Source: Dyadobacter arcticus (lineage in GTDB: Bacteria > Bacteroidota > Bacteroidia > Cytophagales > Spirosomataceae). Taken from it: a stretch of 64,000 bases of DNA. Below are positions 15,501 to 23,843 of this stretch, piece after piece. Numbering within the stretch: the stretch's first letter is position 1; each line of letters begins with the position of its first letter. Made by a program: the position numbers and the translations under genes. The notes below the pieces were generated by a model. It was not told the origin of the DNA, ran no database searches, and was given only the letters and a program-made list of their open reading frames with translations. Where the stretch lies: the NCBI RefSeq assembly GCF_011762185.1, contig NZ_JAASQJ010000001.1, positions 372,001-436,000 on the forward strand, read 5' to 3'.

Positions 15501-17976
15501 CATTACCGCGACTTTGATCCGCACCCTGGACGCTTCGGACATTCCCTTAACCGTAGCCCACGGATTTACCCCCATTTTCGTAGAAGATCCCAATCGCAAA
15601 TTGCCTGTAACGATTACTGCAATTGAAAAATCCAGATCGAAAACCAAACAACAGATCCGGATTAATACAGCTCCCAATGCGCAGGTTACCCTGGCCATTG
15701 TGGACGAAGGAATCCTACAAATTAAGAATTCAAAAACGCCAGACATTCACGGCCTTTTTTATCAAAAACGGGCACTGGAAGTTACCAGCCATGATTTGTA
15801 TGCTCAATTATTTCCCGAATTGAAAATCACAGGAACTTCCAGCTTTGGCGGGGATGGTTATGATCTTGAAAGAAGGATTAACCCGCTTAGTAACGGGCGA
15901 ACTGAGCTGGTATCGTTTTGGAGCGGCATTTTAACTGCAAATGGAAGTGGAGAAGTGAATTTTGATATCAACATTCCACAATTCAGCGGCGACCTGCGGA
16001 TTATGGCTGTTGCTTATAAGGATAATGCGTTTGGCTCTGCTACTGGCAATATGAAAGTGGCCGATCCGGTAGTGATCAGCGCAGGCTTGCCGCGGTTCCT
16101 GAGCCCGGGCGACGATTTTATACTTCCTGTCAATATCAGTAACACCGAGAAAAAACCGGCGGAGGCTATTGTATCATTACAGTTATCGGGTCCGCTTGCG
16201 GCAGGACAAGCGCCAGCGACCCAAAAAATAGTCATCCCGGCAGGCAAAGAATCCAGGGCGATATTTTCCGTTAAGGCCGTACAAGCCATTGGTCTAGGCA
16301 AGATAATTGTCAAAGTAAATGCCTTCGGAGAAACATTCGTAAACCAGACCGAACTGACGGTCCGTCCTGCATCACCACTTCTCAAAACAAGCTCGTCCGG
16401 ATTGATCGCTGGTGAAAAACAGGGGATGATTGATCTTTCATCCTCATTTATTCCTGCCACTACCCGCAGCCAGGTTATTTTGAGCCGATCACCCCTGGTT
16501 CAAGGCGGAGGGAAAGCACTTTCAACATTGTTAGGATATCCTTATGGCTGCCTTGAACAAATCGTTTCAAAAGCATTTCCTCAAATCTATTTTGCTGATC
16601 TTGCCAAGGCGATGGCTGCTCCGGTTTATACTGTAAAAACGGGTGAAAGTGACTTCAACCCAATGACGAATGTGCAGCAGGCCATCAGGAAGATAGAATC
16701 GCAACAACTTTTCAATGGCGGAATGGTTATGTGGCCTGGCAGTACCGTGGAAGATTGGTGGGCAACGGCTTATGCAGTTCATTTTCTGGAAGAAGCGAGA
16801 GGGGCTGGTTTTGAAGTCAATGCTCAAAGCGTTAGCCGGGCGATTGATTACCTGACCCTACAAACCGGCACCACTGCCAATCGCGAGGTAATCATTGCCA
16901 GCACAGGATCAGGTCTTGGTTATGAAGGCCAGCCGTCATCAGGATCACAGGTTAGAAAGACCGTTGCGCGACGTGAGGCGATCTATTCACTTTACGTATT
17001 GGCATTGAACGGACGTCCAAACAGGGCTTCAATGAATTATTACAAACAAAATCCGAACCTGCTGACATTAGATTCCAGATATCTACTGGCGGGAGCATTT
17101 CAGCTGACCGGAGACGCCAGAAGTTTCGCCTCCCTACTTCCCAAAACATACGTAACGGAAACCAATAAAACCTATTTCGATAATAGCTATGCATCGCCCC
17201 TTCGAAATATAGCTTTGGTATTGAACACTTTGCTCGAATCTGACTCAGATAACCTGCAAATTCCGATTATAGCAAGGCAATTATCAAAAGCAATTGCGTC
17301 TACCTCTTACCTCAATACGCAAGAGGCAGCGTTTGCGGTGTTAGCACTTGGAAAAATGGCAAAGAAAGTTTCCGGATCGACGGTTACTGCTACTGTTTCG
17401 GCAAATGGCAAAAACCTATCTGCATTTTCTGGCAAAGAAGTCAAAATCTCCAAAGGGATTGTCAATCAAAAGCTGCTAGTGAAAACACAGGGCAAGGGGG
17501 ATCTTTATTGGTTCTCACAATCAGAAGGAATGTCTGCGACAGGAAGTTATGTAGAAGAAGATCAGGGACTTAGCATTAGAAGACAATTCCTCACGAAAGC
17601 CGGCACGCCGGTACAGGCATTTCACCAGAATGACCTTGTCGTTGTAAAACTGACGTTAGCCAGCACAAATGGGTTACCTATCGAAAACATTGTAGTTACT
17701 GATTTGCTTCCTTCCGGTTTTGAAATCGAAAACCCAAGAGTAACCGAGCCAAGGGATATGCCGTGGATAAAAGATGCGGCCGTTCCTAAATATTATGACA
17801 TTCGTGACGATCGGATCCACTTTTTCACAACCGCCAACACGGCCGAAAAATCGTTTTACTACCAGGTTCGCATTGTGTCCAAAGGTACATTCACCGTCGG
17901 TCCGGCAGCAGCTGACGCCATGTATCAGGGAGAGTACCGAAGCTATTCGGGTGGAGGAAAAATTACAGTAGAGTAA
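12514..17976 (+). CDS. Bacterial alpha-2-macroglobulin lipoprotein with thioester
   Basis: A 1820-residue protease-trapping lipoprotein. The start at 12514 gives a lipoprotein signal with lipobox LLNSC; the frame extends to ATGs at 12466 and 12502, but the former falls inside the ispH terminator stem. It has the bacterial A2M layout: N-terminal MG domains, MG2-type segment GQRDIYRPGETMHFNTVLR, the A2M core (SFWSGILTANGSGEVNFDI), and the thioester motif GYPYGCLEQ with Cys near residue 1346. An alpha/alpha-toroid thioester domain and receptor-binding-like end (TDLLPSGFEIENPR) follow. It should sit in the periplasm, anchored to a membrane, and covalently trap attacking proteases. The usual partner pbpC is not adjacent. 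The stop is 3 nt from the convergent aquaporin gene. Confidence 0.93.
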   Translation: MKLISSTSIFCLLFVSWLLNSCSTLNEIRIAGTNFTDEISQSQNLVFTFNKDLVSNAELNSWDSTQYVRFEPAVKGKFKWTAPNELIFSPIAGFSAATAYKAQLTNFLTEKADKEKKLDVSKDPIDFHTPYLQLTTIESWWALSQESNRQEARLRLTFNYPVDQQNVAEKLKVMEADKSLNYKILPSTDEESIVISIENTGKADNNPVPLSIAIEKGLKIPNTAYTSQEALTKTTSLPSPLHLEVVDIQTGFENNSGYTRIITTQELDRESIATGFTISPEIALQIEPTENGFIIRGEFNETETYALQVNKTLKGVLGPFLEEEVSRDLFFGKMPAAISFANKKAVYMSTKGSKNIGVQIVNIPKVQVKISKIYANNILGYIRNNRWDDYSYVGDEWKATGAYQYSDDAESNFSDVLVDKSVETENLPKSKGISALNVALPEDNQRRGVYLVSVNSKDEAYLSASKLVSISDIGLITKQGKDEIWVFANSIKTNEPIADLEITLISSNNQAVHTFTTDGKGVGYVEKLGEKAPGFKIAMITASNKDDFNYLILNDTQVETSRFEVDGLRDNTSGFQAFIYGQRDIYRPGETMHFNTVLRTQSWQTAREIPLKLRLVTPNGREYRTWRKTTNEQGAVETEIPMDAAVLTGTYVLEVYNANDLLLASQAVSVEEFMPDRIKVDLSGAATEYVSGANVSLTATALNLFGPPAANRNYEMEFQLKRKGFFAKSFPEFTFDIPAETTFERDSRQGVTSEQGQATEKFLLAAGLKDIGVLEGKIYVTVFDENGRPVNRLQRFDVITQPVFYGIRLPDSYVGVNAPVPIELVGVNSKGVLKGGISASVEVVRIEYQTVVEKKYERLQYTSRKSEKVVYSNSLKMTAGRGSFQYVPTVSGEYEIRVRRPGAEHYSLANFYAYGYGYTQYSSFEVSNEGRVLMETDKDKYKVGESAKVLFKTPFDGRLLITVERNNVLEQHILTTEKKAAEFKLDIKEVHLPNIFITATLIRTLDASDIPLTVAHGFTPIFVEDPNRKLPVTITAIEKSRSKTKQQIRINTAPNAQVTLAIVDEGILQIKNSKTPDIHGLFYQKRALEVTSHDLYAQLFPELKITGTSSFGGDGYDLERRINPLSNGRTELVSFWSGILTANGSGEVNFDINIPQFSGDLRIMAVAYKDNAFGSATGNMKVADPVVISAGLPRFLSPGDDFILPVNISNTEKKPAEAIVSLQLSGPLAAGQAPATQKIVIPAGKESRAIFSVKAVQAIGLGKIIVKVNAFGETFVNQTELTVRPASPLLKTSSSGLIAGEKQGMIDLSSSFIPATTRSQVILSRSPLVQGGGKALSTLLGYPYGCLEQIVSKAFPQIYFADLAKAMAAPVYTVKTGESDFNPMTNVQQAIRKIESQQLFNGGMVMWPGSTVEDWWATAYAVHFLEEARGAGFEVNAQSVSRAIDYLTLQTGTTANREVIIASTGSGLGYEGQPSSGSQVRKTVARREAIYSLYVLALNGRPNRASMNYYKQNPNLLTLDSRYLLAGAFQLTGDARSFASLLPKTYVTETNKTYFDNSYASPLRNIALVLNTLLESDSDNLQIPIIARQLSKAIASTSYLNTQEAAFAVLALGKMAKKVSGSTVTATVSANGKNLSAFSGKEVKISKGIVNQKLLVKTQGKGDLYWFSQSEGMSATGSYVEEDQGLSIRRQFLTKAGTPVQAFHQNDLVVVKLTLASTNGLPIENIVVTDLLPSGFEIENPRVTEPRDMPWIKDAAVPKYYDIRDDRIHFFTTANTAEKSFYYQVRIVSKGTFTVGPAAADAMYQGEYRSYSGGGKITVE

Positions 17977-17979
17977 TGT

Positions 17980-18720
17980 TTAAAAAGAGAAAGAGCGCAA
18001 AATAAGTCCACCCACGATGGCTCCCGCAATGGGGGCCACAACGGGTATCCAGCCATATCCCCAATCCGAACCTCCTTTATTAGGAATTGGCAAAATAGCA
18101 TGCGCTATCCGGGGACCCAGGTCACGAACCGGATTAATCGCATAACCGGTTGTTCCTCCCAGGGATAATCCAATGCTCCAGACCAGCAGACCCACCAGAT
18201 AAGGCGTTACACCCGATGGAATGCCACCCTTATCAGGATCAGAAGTACCTGCATAACCAATCGCAACAACGCCAACGATCAGCAATAGGGTAGCGATGAA
18301 TTCGCTGAGAAAGTTAGGCCCGACGCTCCTGACAGCCGGGTCAGTGGCAAAGCAAGCCAATTTTGCTCCTCCATCTTCTGTTTCCTTCCAATGAGGGAAA
18401 TATTGCAGCCAAACCAGTATCGCACCAAGAAATGCTCCGATCAGTTGCGCAGGGATGTAGGTGGTGATTTGGCTATAATCATTCCTTAAAACCGCAAATC
18501 CGACGGTTACCGCCGGATTCAAATGTGCGGCTGCGCTTCCGAAAGCATTTGCAACAAAAATTCCGATCATTACGGCAAAACCCCAGCCAGCGGTGATCAC
18601 GATCCAACCGGCACTTTCACCCTTCGTTTTTTTGAGTACTACATTGGCGACAACGCCATTACCAAGTAATATAAGAACCATAGTCCCGACGAGTTCTCCG
18701 ACAAAAGGGGAAGGCTGCAT
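17980..18720 (-). CDS. Aquaporin family channel, aquaglyceroporin type
   Basis: A 246-residue MIP family protein with six predicted membrane helices and two half-helix loops. The first pore motif is canonical (HLNPAV, NPA at residues 68-70). The second is NPVRD (196-200), with Val in place of the Ala of NPA. The Asp directly after the conserved Arg (RD, as in E. coli GlpF NPARD) marks the aquaglyceroporin branch, so glycerol and small polyols are more likely substrates than water alone. It lies alone between A2M and purB; no glpK or glpD adjoins it, so a glycerol role is inferred from family only. Located in the inner membrane. Confidence 0.88.
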   Translation of the reverse strand: MQPSPFVGELVGTMVLILLGNGVVANVVLKKTKGESAGWIVITAGWGFAVMIGIFVANAFGSAAAHLNPAVTVGFAVLRNDYSQITTYIPAQLIGAFLGAILVWLQYFPHWKETEDGGAKLACFATDPAVRSVGPNFLSEFIATLLLIVGVVAIGYAGTSDPDKGGIPSGVTPYLVGLLVWSIGLSLGGTTGYAINPVRDLGPRIAHAILPIPNKGGSDWGYGWIPVVAPIAGAIVGGLILRSFSF

Positions 18721-18834
18721 AAGTTAAAAATGAGGTTGAATGAGCGAATATGCGAATAGTTTTATAAATTCTGATACAAATCCCAAAAAGAATATTTCCC
18801 ATTCTTTTTACCAATTTAACACGCTGAATTCTAC

Positions 18835-18842
18835 TAACTTTG
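18835..18842 (+). promoter_or_regulatory. -7 promoter box for purB
   Basis: TAACTTTG matches TAnnTTTG exactly and ends 29 nt before the purB ATG. A TTTG element at -33 distance is not evident. Confidence 0.5.
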
Positions 18843-18871
18843 CCTGATAATCAATTTGAGTATTGAAAATC

Positions 18872-20227
18872 ATGTCATTAAATCAACTTACGGCCATCTC
18901 TCCTGTTGATGGGCGCTACTACAAACAAGTATCTGAGCTTTCGGCTTATTTTTCTGAGTATGCCCTGATATATTACAGAGTTTTCGTTGAAATAGAATAT
19001 TTCATTGCACTCTGCGAGCTTTCTCTCCCCCAATTAGCCGAATTTGACAAGAAAAAATACCCTGCTCTCCGAAAGATTTATGAAGATTTCAACGAGGAGA
19101 ATGCACTTCATATTAAAGACATTGAAAAAGTTACCAATCACGATGTTAAGGCGGTAGAATACTTCCTTAAAGAGCAGTTTGAAAAGCTTGAAATCGAGTC
19201 TTATCAGGAATTCATCCATTTCGCGCTCACTTCCCAGGATATCAACAATACGGCGATCCCGCTTTCGCTGAAAGATGCATTGGAGCGCCAGATCAAGCCA
19301 CTTTTCCGGCAGGTACTTTTCGTTTTGAAAAGAATGTCGATCGAATGGAAAAATGTACCGATGCTTGCTTTCACGCACGGACAACCTGCGTCACCAACAC
19401 GCGTAGGGAAAGAATTTTTAGTTTTTGTAGAGCGATTGGAACGTCAGCTTGAAATGCTGGACAAAATCCCACATTCCGCCAAGTTCGGGGGCGCAACCGG
19501 TAACTTTAATGCGCACCATGCGGCTTACCCGAAACAAGATTGGATGGCTTTTGCCAATCATTTTGTAGAAGGTTTAGGATTGAAGAGAAGCCGTCATACC
19601 ACTCAAATCGAGCATTATGATAACCTGGCTGCAACATTCGACTGTTTAAAAAGGCTTAATACGATCCTAACTGATTTAAACCGGGATATGTGGACATACA
19701 TTTCCATGGGTTATTTCAAACAGAAGATTAAAGCAGGTGAAGTAGGTTCTTCTGCCATGCCGCATAAGGTTAACCCAATTGATTTTGAAAATTCCGAAGG
19801 GAACCTGGGTCTTGCCACAGCATTATTTGAACATTTCGCAGCGAAACTTCCGGTTTCCCGCTTGCAGCGCGACCTGACCGATTCAACTGTTTTAAGAAAC
19901 ATTGGCGTTCCGCTGGCACATTTGGCGATTGCATTAAACTCCTTGCTAAAAGGATTAGGTAAAGTGGAATTGAATGGCGAAGTTCTTAAAGCCGAACTAG
20001 AAGAAAACTGGGCCGTGGTTTCCGAAGCAATCCAGACGATCCTGCGCCGCGAGAGTTATCCAAAGCCGTATGAAGCATTAAAAGAATTGACCCGAACCAA
20101 CGAAAAGATCACCCACGATTCCATTTCGCGGTTTATAGAAACATTGGACGTTCCCGAACAAATTCGCGAAGAACTCCGCGCGTTAAGTCCTTTCAATTAT
20201 TTGGGGGTTGTCGAAGAAGCGCATTGA
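18872..20227 (+). CDS. purB: Adenylosuccinate lyase
   Basis: A 451-residue enzyme of the fumarase/aspartase superfamily acting twice in purine synthesis: SAICAR to AICAR and adenylosuccinate to AMP, each releasing fumarate. The family signature loop SSAMPHKVNPIDFENSEGN carries the catalytic Ser. TSQDINNTAIPL and the catalytic-His region (FTHGQPASPTRVGKE) match the E. coli type rather than the shorter Bacillus type. Start: ATG 18872 (SLNQLTAISPVDGRY) is chosen over a TTG at 18863 because family proteins begin there. It has its own -7 box upstream and a shared bidirectional terminator after it. Confidence 0.96.
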   Translation: MSLNQLTAISPVDGRYYKQVSELSAYFSEYALIYYRVFVEIEYFIALCELSLPQLAEFDKKKYPALRKIYEDFNEENALHIKDIEKVTNHDVKAVEYFLKEQFEKLEIESYQEFIHFALTSQDINNTAIPLSLKDALERQIKPLFRQVLFVLKRMSIEWKNVPMLAFTHGQPASPTRVGKEFLVFVERLERQLEMLDKIPHSAKFGGATGNFNAHHAAYPKQDWMAFANHFVEGLGLKRSRHTTQIEHYDNLAATFDCLKRLNTILTDLNRDMWTYISMGYFKQKIKAGEVGSSAMPHKVNPIDFENSEGNLGLATALFEHFAAKLPVSRLQRDLTDSTVLRNIGVPLAHLAIALNSLLKGLGKVELNGEVLKAELEENWAVVSEAIQTILRRESYPKPYEALKELTRTNEKITHDSISRFIETLDVPEQIREELRALSPFNYLGVVEEAH

Positions 20228-20299
20228 CCGACGGAGTAGGTTCGCCGGGTTTCCGCGGCAAACAAAAGGTCGAAATCGACTCAATACTTTCATTTAAAT

Positions 20300-20336
20300 A
20301 AAAACCGCCTCAGATCAAATATCTGAGGCGGTTTTT
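20300..20336. terminator. Bidirectional intrinsic terminator
   Basis: AAAAACCGCCTCAGAT (20300-20315) pairs perfectly with ATCTGAGGCGGTTTTT (20321-20336), with a 5-nt loop. GC-rich core and T tracts on both strands let it end purB (+) and the efflux operon (-), which converge here. Confidence 0.92.
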
Positions 20337-20354
20337 ATCTAAACAACGCCTTTA

Positions 20355-23300
20355 TCAAATCGTTTCTTCCTGCCATTTTGGATTAACCACTTCTGGTTTT
20401 TCTTTTCTGAACCATTTATCCCTTATCCTTTCATTTACATAATACATACAAGGAACCATGACCAGGGTTAGGATGGTCGAGAATGTTAACCCAAATATGA
20501 TCGTCCAGGCCAGGATATTCCAAAAGATAGAACTTGGCCCTCCCACAATCAGGTGAGGTTCCAGGTTGCGGAACAGACCGACAAAGTCGACCGTGATACC
20601 CAATGCCAATGGAACAAGACCCAGTACCGCCGCCGAAGCTGTTAACAATACTGGCGTCAGACGAATGGCCCCGCCTTCAATAATGGCCTCCCGCATTGGA
20701 TAACCCCTTCCACGAAGCTCCTCGATAAATTCGATGAGCAAAATACCGTTCTTGACCACGATTCCGGCCAATGCAATGATACCCACACCAGACATAATGA
20801 TGGAGAAATCCTTCTTGAATATGACAAAACCCAACAGTACACCGATTAGTGAAAGTACGATCGTGAAGAAGATGATAAATGGCTTAACGACGGAATTGAA
20901 CTGTGTTGCCAGGATCAGGTAAATCAGCAGGATCGCTGCACCAAATGCAGTTCCCAAAAATGCCATCGACTCATTTTGCTCTTCCTGTTCACCACCCATT
21001 TTAATAATATAACCATTCGGTACTTCCATGTCAGCGATCAGTGTTTCGATCTGCGCTACAATCTCATTTGCATTGTAACCAGGCAATACGTCTGAGCCAA
21101 GCGTTACAATACGGGACTGATCCTGCCGGTTGATCTGGCTGAATGTGGTAGAATAATGTATGTCGGCGACCGAGGTAATGGGTACCTGCCGTAAAGCACC
21201 TCCCATAACCATATCGCGATAAACCACATTAAGGCTCAGCAGCTTTTCAATTTGTTCACGGTCGTCTTTTTCCAATCGGACCATGATCGGGTACTCATCC
21301 TTGTCATCCCTGAATTTGGAAACTTCAAGACCAAATAATGCGGTCCGCACTGCCAATGCTACTTGTTGAGAGCTAATTCCCTCCCGCTGCGCTTTTTCCC
21401 GGTCGATATCAATGACGATTTCGGGCTTGTTGGTTACCAGATCGGAACGAAGCTGATCTATACCCTCAATTCCTGACTGCTGAACGCGTTGCAAAACACT
21501 TTTTTCCAGTTTTTGAAGAGTAACAAAATCATCACCTGATATTTCAATGGAAATAGGCTTACCGGTTGGAGGTCCTACCGCCTCTCTTTCAACGGAGATC
21601 TCAGCGCCGGGAATTCCGGTTACCGCGTCACGTATTTTCCGCAATATCAGTTCTGATGAACGGCCGCCTCTTTCAGTTCCGTAAACAAAAGCAACGGTAA
21701 CCTTCGACTTATGCGGTGTAGCAGCACGGTCGGGATTATAGGGGTCACCTGCGTTTTTACCCACATTGGCAATTACCGAATTGACCATATCCATTGCCTT
21801 TTCTTTTTCCAAAACAGCGAAAACCTTTTGTTCAATGACTCTGGTCACAGAGTCAGTTATTTTCGCATCTGTTCCAATCGGCATCTTGGCATACACATAC
21901 ACAAAATCCGGGTCGCCGCTTGGGAAGAAAAGTACTTTCGGCTGAACAATACCAGTAATGACGAAGGTTACGACCAGTAAAACGACCATCGAAACGATCA
22001 TGACAACAGGTCTCCATCCTCTTAATAACCAGTCAATCAGCTTTCTGTAATTATTTTTCAATGCAGGTAACAAGCGATCCTGGAATGGTACAAGGATTCT
22101 TGGTGTCAGAATATAATGATTGAAAATCCAAAGGATTAATATGAATACAACAAAGTTTCCAATACCACGATCGATCAGATAACCTACCCCAGCAGCCACA
22201 GCTAAGATGATCAATGGCCTGCGGATTCCCTTAAAGCTGGTATCGTGCGCTTTCTTCTCATCGTCATGCCTTCCCATAAATGATACCGCAAAAACCGGGT
22301 TCATTACATAAGCTACGAAAAGGGAAGCACCCAGCGTTATAATTAGCGTGAGCGGCATAAACTTCATAAATTCCCCGACTATACCGGTCCAAAAAAGCAA
22401 TGGAAAGAAGGGCGCAATGGTGGTAAGTGTTCCTGAAAGTACAGGAATAAATACCTCACCTGCCGCAGCTTTTACTGCTTGCTGAATGGTCCAATCCTTG
22501 TGGTTGTTAAAAAGCCTGTGAGTATTCTCAATTACCACAATTGCATCATCCACAACCAAACCAATACCAAGCAGGAATGCGAAAAGAACAATGGTATTCA
22601 ATGTAAATTCGGTCCCTACCATTGGACCGATGATCGGCATCATTACAAATGCAACCAATGCAGATAGTGGAACTGACAAACCAACGAAAATGGCATCCCG
22701 GACGCCCATGAAGAACATCAGTACCATTACCACAAAGATGAAACCTAGTACGACGGTATTGATAAGGTCATGAAGGTCGGCCCTCGTCTGGATCGACGAA
22801 TCCGCTGTGATTTTAACTTCCAGCCCGGACGGGAAGCGGTTTTCTCTGTAATCTGCGATCACATTTTCAATCTTATCCGCCGCTTCTACGAGGTTTTCAC
22901 CGGAACGCTTGATGACATTCAGCGTGATTACGGACTTGTTGGCCAGACGCGCGAAATCTTGCTGCTCTTCAAAATCATCGATCACCTCGGCAACGTCCCC
23001 CAAGCGTATCGTCGCGCCGGTTGAGGTACGGATACGGATGTTAGACATATCTGCAACATTGGTATACTCACCTTTGACACGCAATGTCCTGCGCACGCCT
23101 TCCACATTCAGTTCACCGCCGGATACGTTGATATTCTCACCCTGCAAAGCAGTTTGAACGTCATAAAAGGTCAGTCCGGTCGATTTCATGCGGTCCAGAT
23201 TTACATTGATCTGGATTTCGCGGTTCAATGCACCGAGGATATCCACACGCGTAATTTCTGGCAGCGCTTCTATTCCATCCTGCAGATCTTCGGCATATTG

Positions 23301-23786
23301 TTTAAGTTGTTTCAGAGAATAGTTGCCCGCAATGTTGACGTTCATGATCGGGAACTCTGAAAAGTTAACGTCCTGCGCAGTAGGGCCGGAGTCGAGGTTT
23401 TGCGGCAAATCTGTTTTGGCTTTATCCACCGCATCACGGACCCGCTGAAGTGCAACCTCGACAGGTACGTCGGGAGTAAATTCGACCAGGATTACAGAAA
23501 CGTCCTGCAATGCATTAGACTTTACCTTTTTAACACCACTAAGAGACTTAAGTTGTTTCTCAATGGGTTTGTTAATGGTATTTTCTATATCAGCAGGCGC
23601 GGTACCAAAATAGACCGTGTTGATATAGATCTGCGGGATTTTGATATCCGGAAACTGTTCTTTGGGTAAATTGGTGTAAACCAAAAACCCAGCCAACGTG
23701 ATGATAAACGTAAAGATGTAGATCGTTGTCCGGTTCTCTACGCACCAGTTGGTGAAGCCAAGGGTTTTATATTCCTCAAATTTCAT
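20355..23786 (-). CDS. RND efflux transporter, inner-membrane pump
   Basis: An 1143-residue AcrB/MexB-like (HAE-1/HME) resistance-nodulation-division pump. It begins with the usual first helix and periplasmic start (NLPKEQFPDIKIPQI). Periplasmic porter domains fill about residues 45-335 and again the middle of the second half. The proton-relay aspartates are in helix 4, GLVVDDAIVVIEN (Asp413-Asp414). The second half mirrors the first (helix motif GIIALAGIVVKNGILLIEF). A loop with extra helices near residues 510-570 accounts for its length above the usual 1040. Last gene of TetR-TolC-HlyD-RND, forming a tripartite exporter across both membranes. Substrate is not predictable. Confidence 0.93.
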   Translation of the reverse strand: MKFEEYKTLGFTNWCVENRTTIYIFTFIITLAGFLVYTNLPKEQFPDIKIPQIYINTVYFGTAPADIENTINKPIEKQLKSLSGVKKVKSNALQDVSVILVEFTPDVPVEVALQRVRDAVDKAKTDLPQNLDSGPTAQDVNFSEFPIMNVNIAGNYSLKQLKQYAEDLQDGIEALPEITRVDILGALNREIQINVNLDRMKSTGLTFYDVQTALQGENINVSGGELNVEGVRRTLRVKGEYTNVADMSNIRIRTSTGATIRLGDVAEVIDDFEEQQDFARLANKSVITLNVIKRSGENLVEAADKIENVIADYRENRFPSGLEVKITADSSIQTRADLHDLINTVVLGFIFVVMVLMFFMGVRDAIFVGLSVPLSALVAFVMMPIIGPMVGTEFTLNTIVLFAFLLGIGLVVDDAIVVIENTHRLFNNHKDWTIQQAVKAAAGEVFIPVLSGTLTTIAPFFPLLFWTGIVGEFMKFMPLTLIITLGASLFVAYVMNPVFAVSFMGRHDDEKKAHDTSFKGIRRPLIILAVAAGVGYLIDRGIGNFVVFILILWIFNHYILTPRILVPFQDRLLPALKNNYRKLIDWLLRGWRPVVMIVSMVVLLVVTFVITGIVQPKVLFFPSGDPDFVYVYAKMPIGTDAKITDSVTRVIEQKVFAVLEKEKAMDMVNSVIANVGKNAGDPYNPDRAATPHKSKVTVAFVYGTERGGRSSELILRKIRDAVTGIPGAEISVEREAVGPPTGKPISIEISGDDFVTLQKLEKSVLQRVQQSGIEGIDQLRSDLVTNKPEIVIDIDREKAQREGISSQQVALAVRTALFGLEVSKFRDDKDEYPIMVRLEKDDREQIEKLLSLNVVYRDMVMGGALRQVPITSVADIHYSTTFSQINRQDQSRIVTLGSDVLPGYNANEIVAQIETLIADMEVPNGYIIKMGGEQEEQNESMAFLGTAFGAAILLIYLILATQFNSVVKPFIIFFTIVLSLIGVLLGFVIFKKDFSIIMSGVGIIALAGIVVKNGILLIEFIEELRGRGYPMREAIIEGGAIRLTPVLLTASAAVLGLVPLALGITVDFVGLFRNLEPHLIVGGPSSIFWNILAWTIIFGLTFSTILTLVMVPCMYYVNERIRDKWFRKEKPEVVNPKWQEETI

Positions 23787-23798
23787 AGATGCTAATTT

Positions 23799-23828
23799 TG
23801 AATGAGTGAATGAGTGAATGATTGAATG
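23799..23828. repeat. Octamer tandem repeat (TGAATGAG)
   Basis: TGAATGAG at 23799-23806 and 23807-23814, TGAATGAT at 23815-23822, then TGAATG: 3.75 copies of an 8-nt unit in the 57-nt gap between the adaptor and pump genes. It lies about 12 nt upstream of the pump start codon on the minus strand. Confidence 0.8.
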
Positions 23829-23843
23829 TCCACTCTTGTAGGA

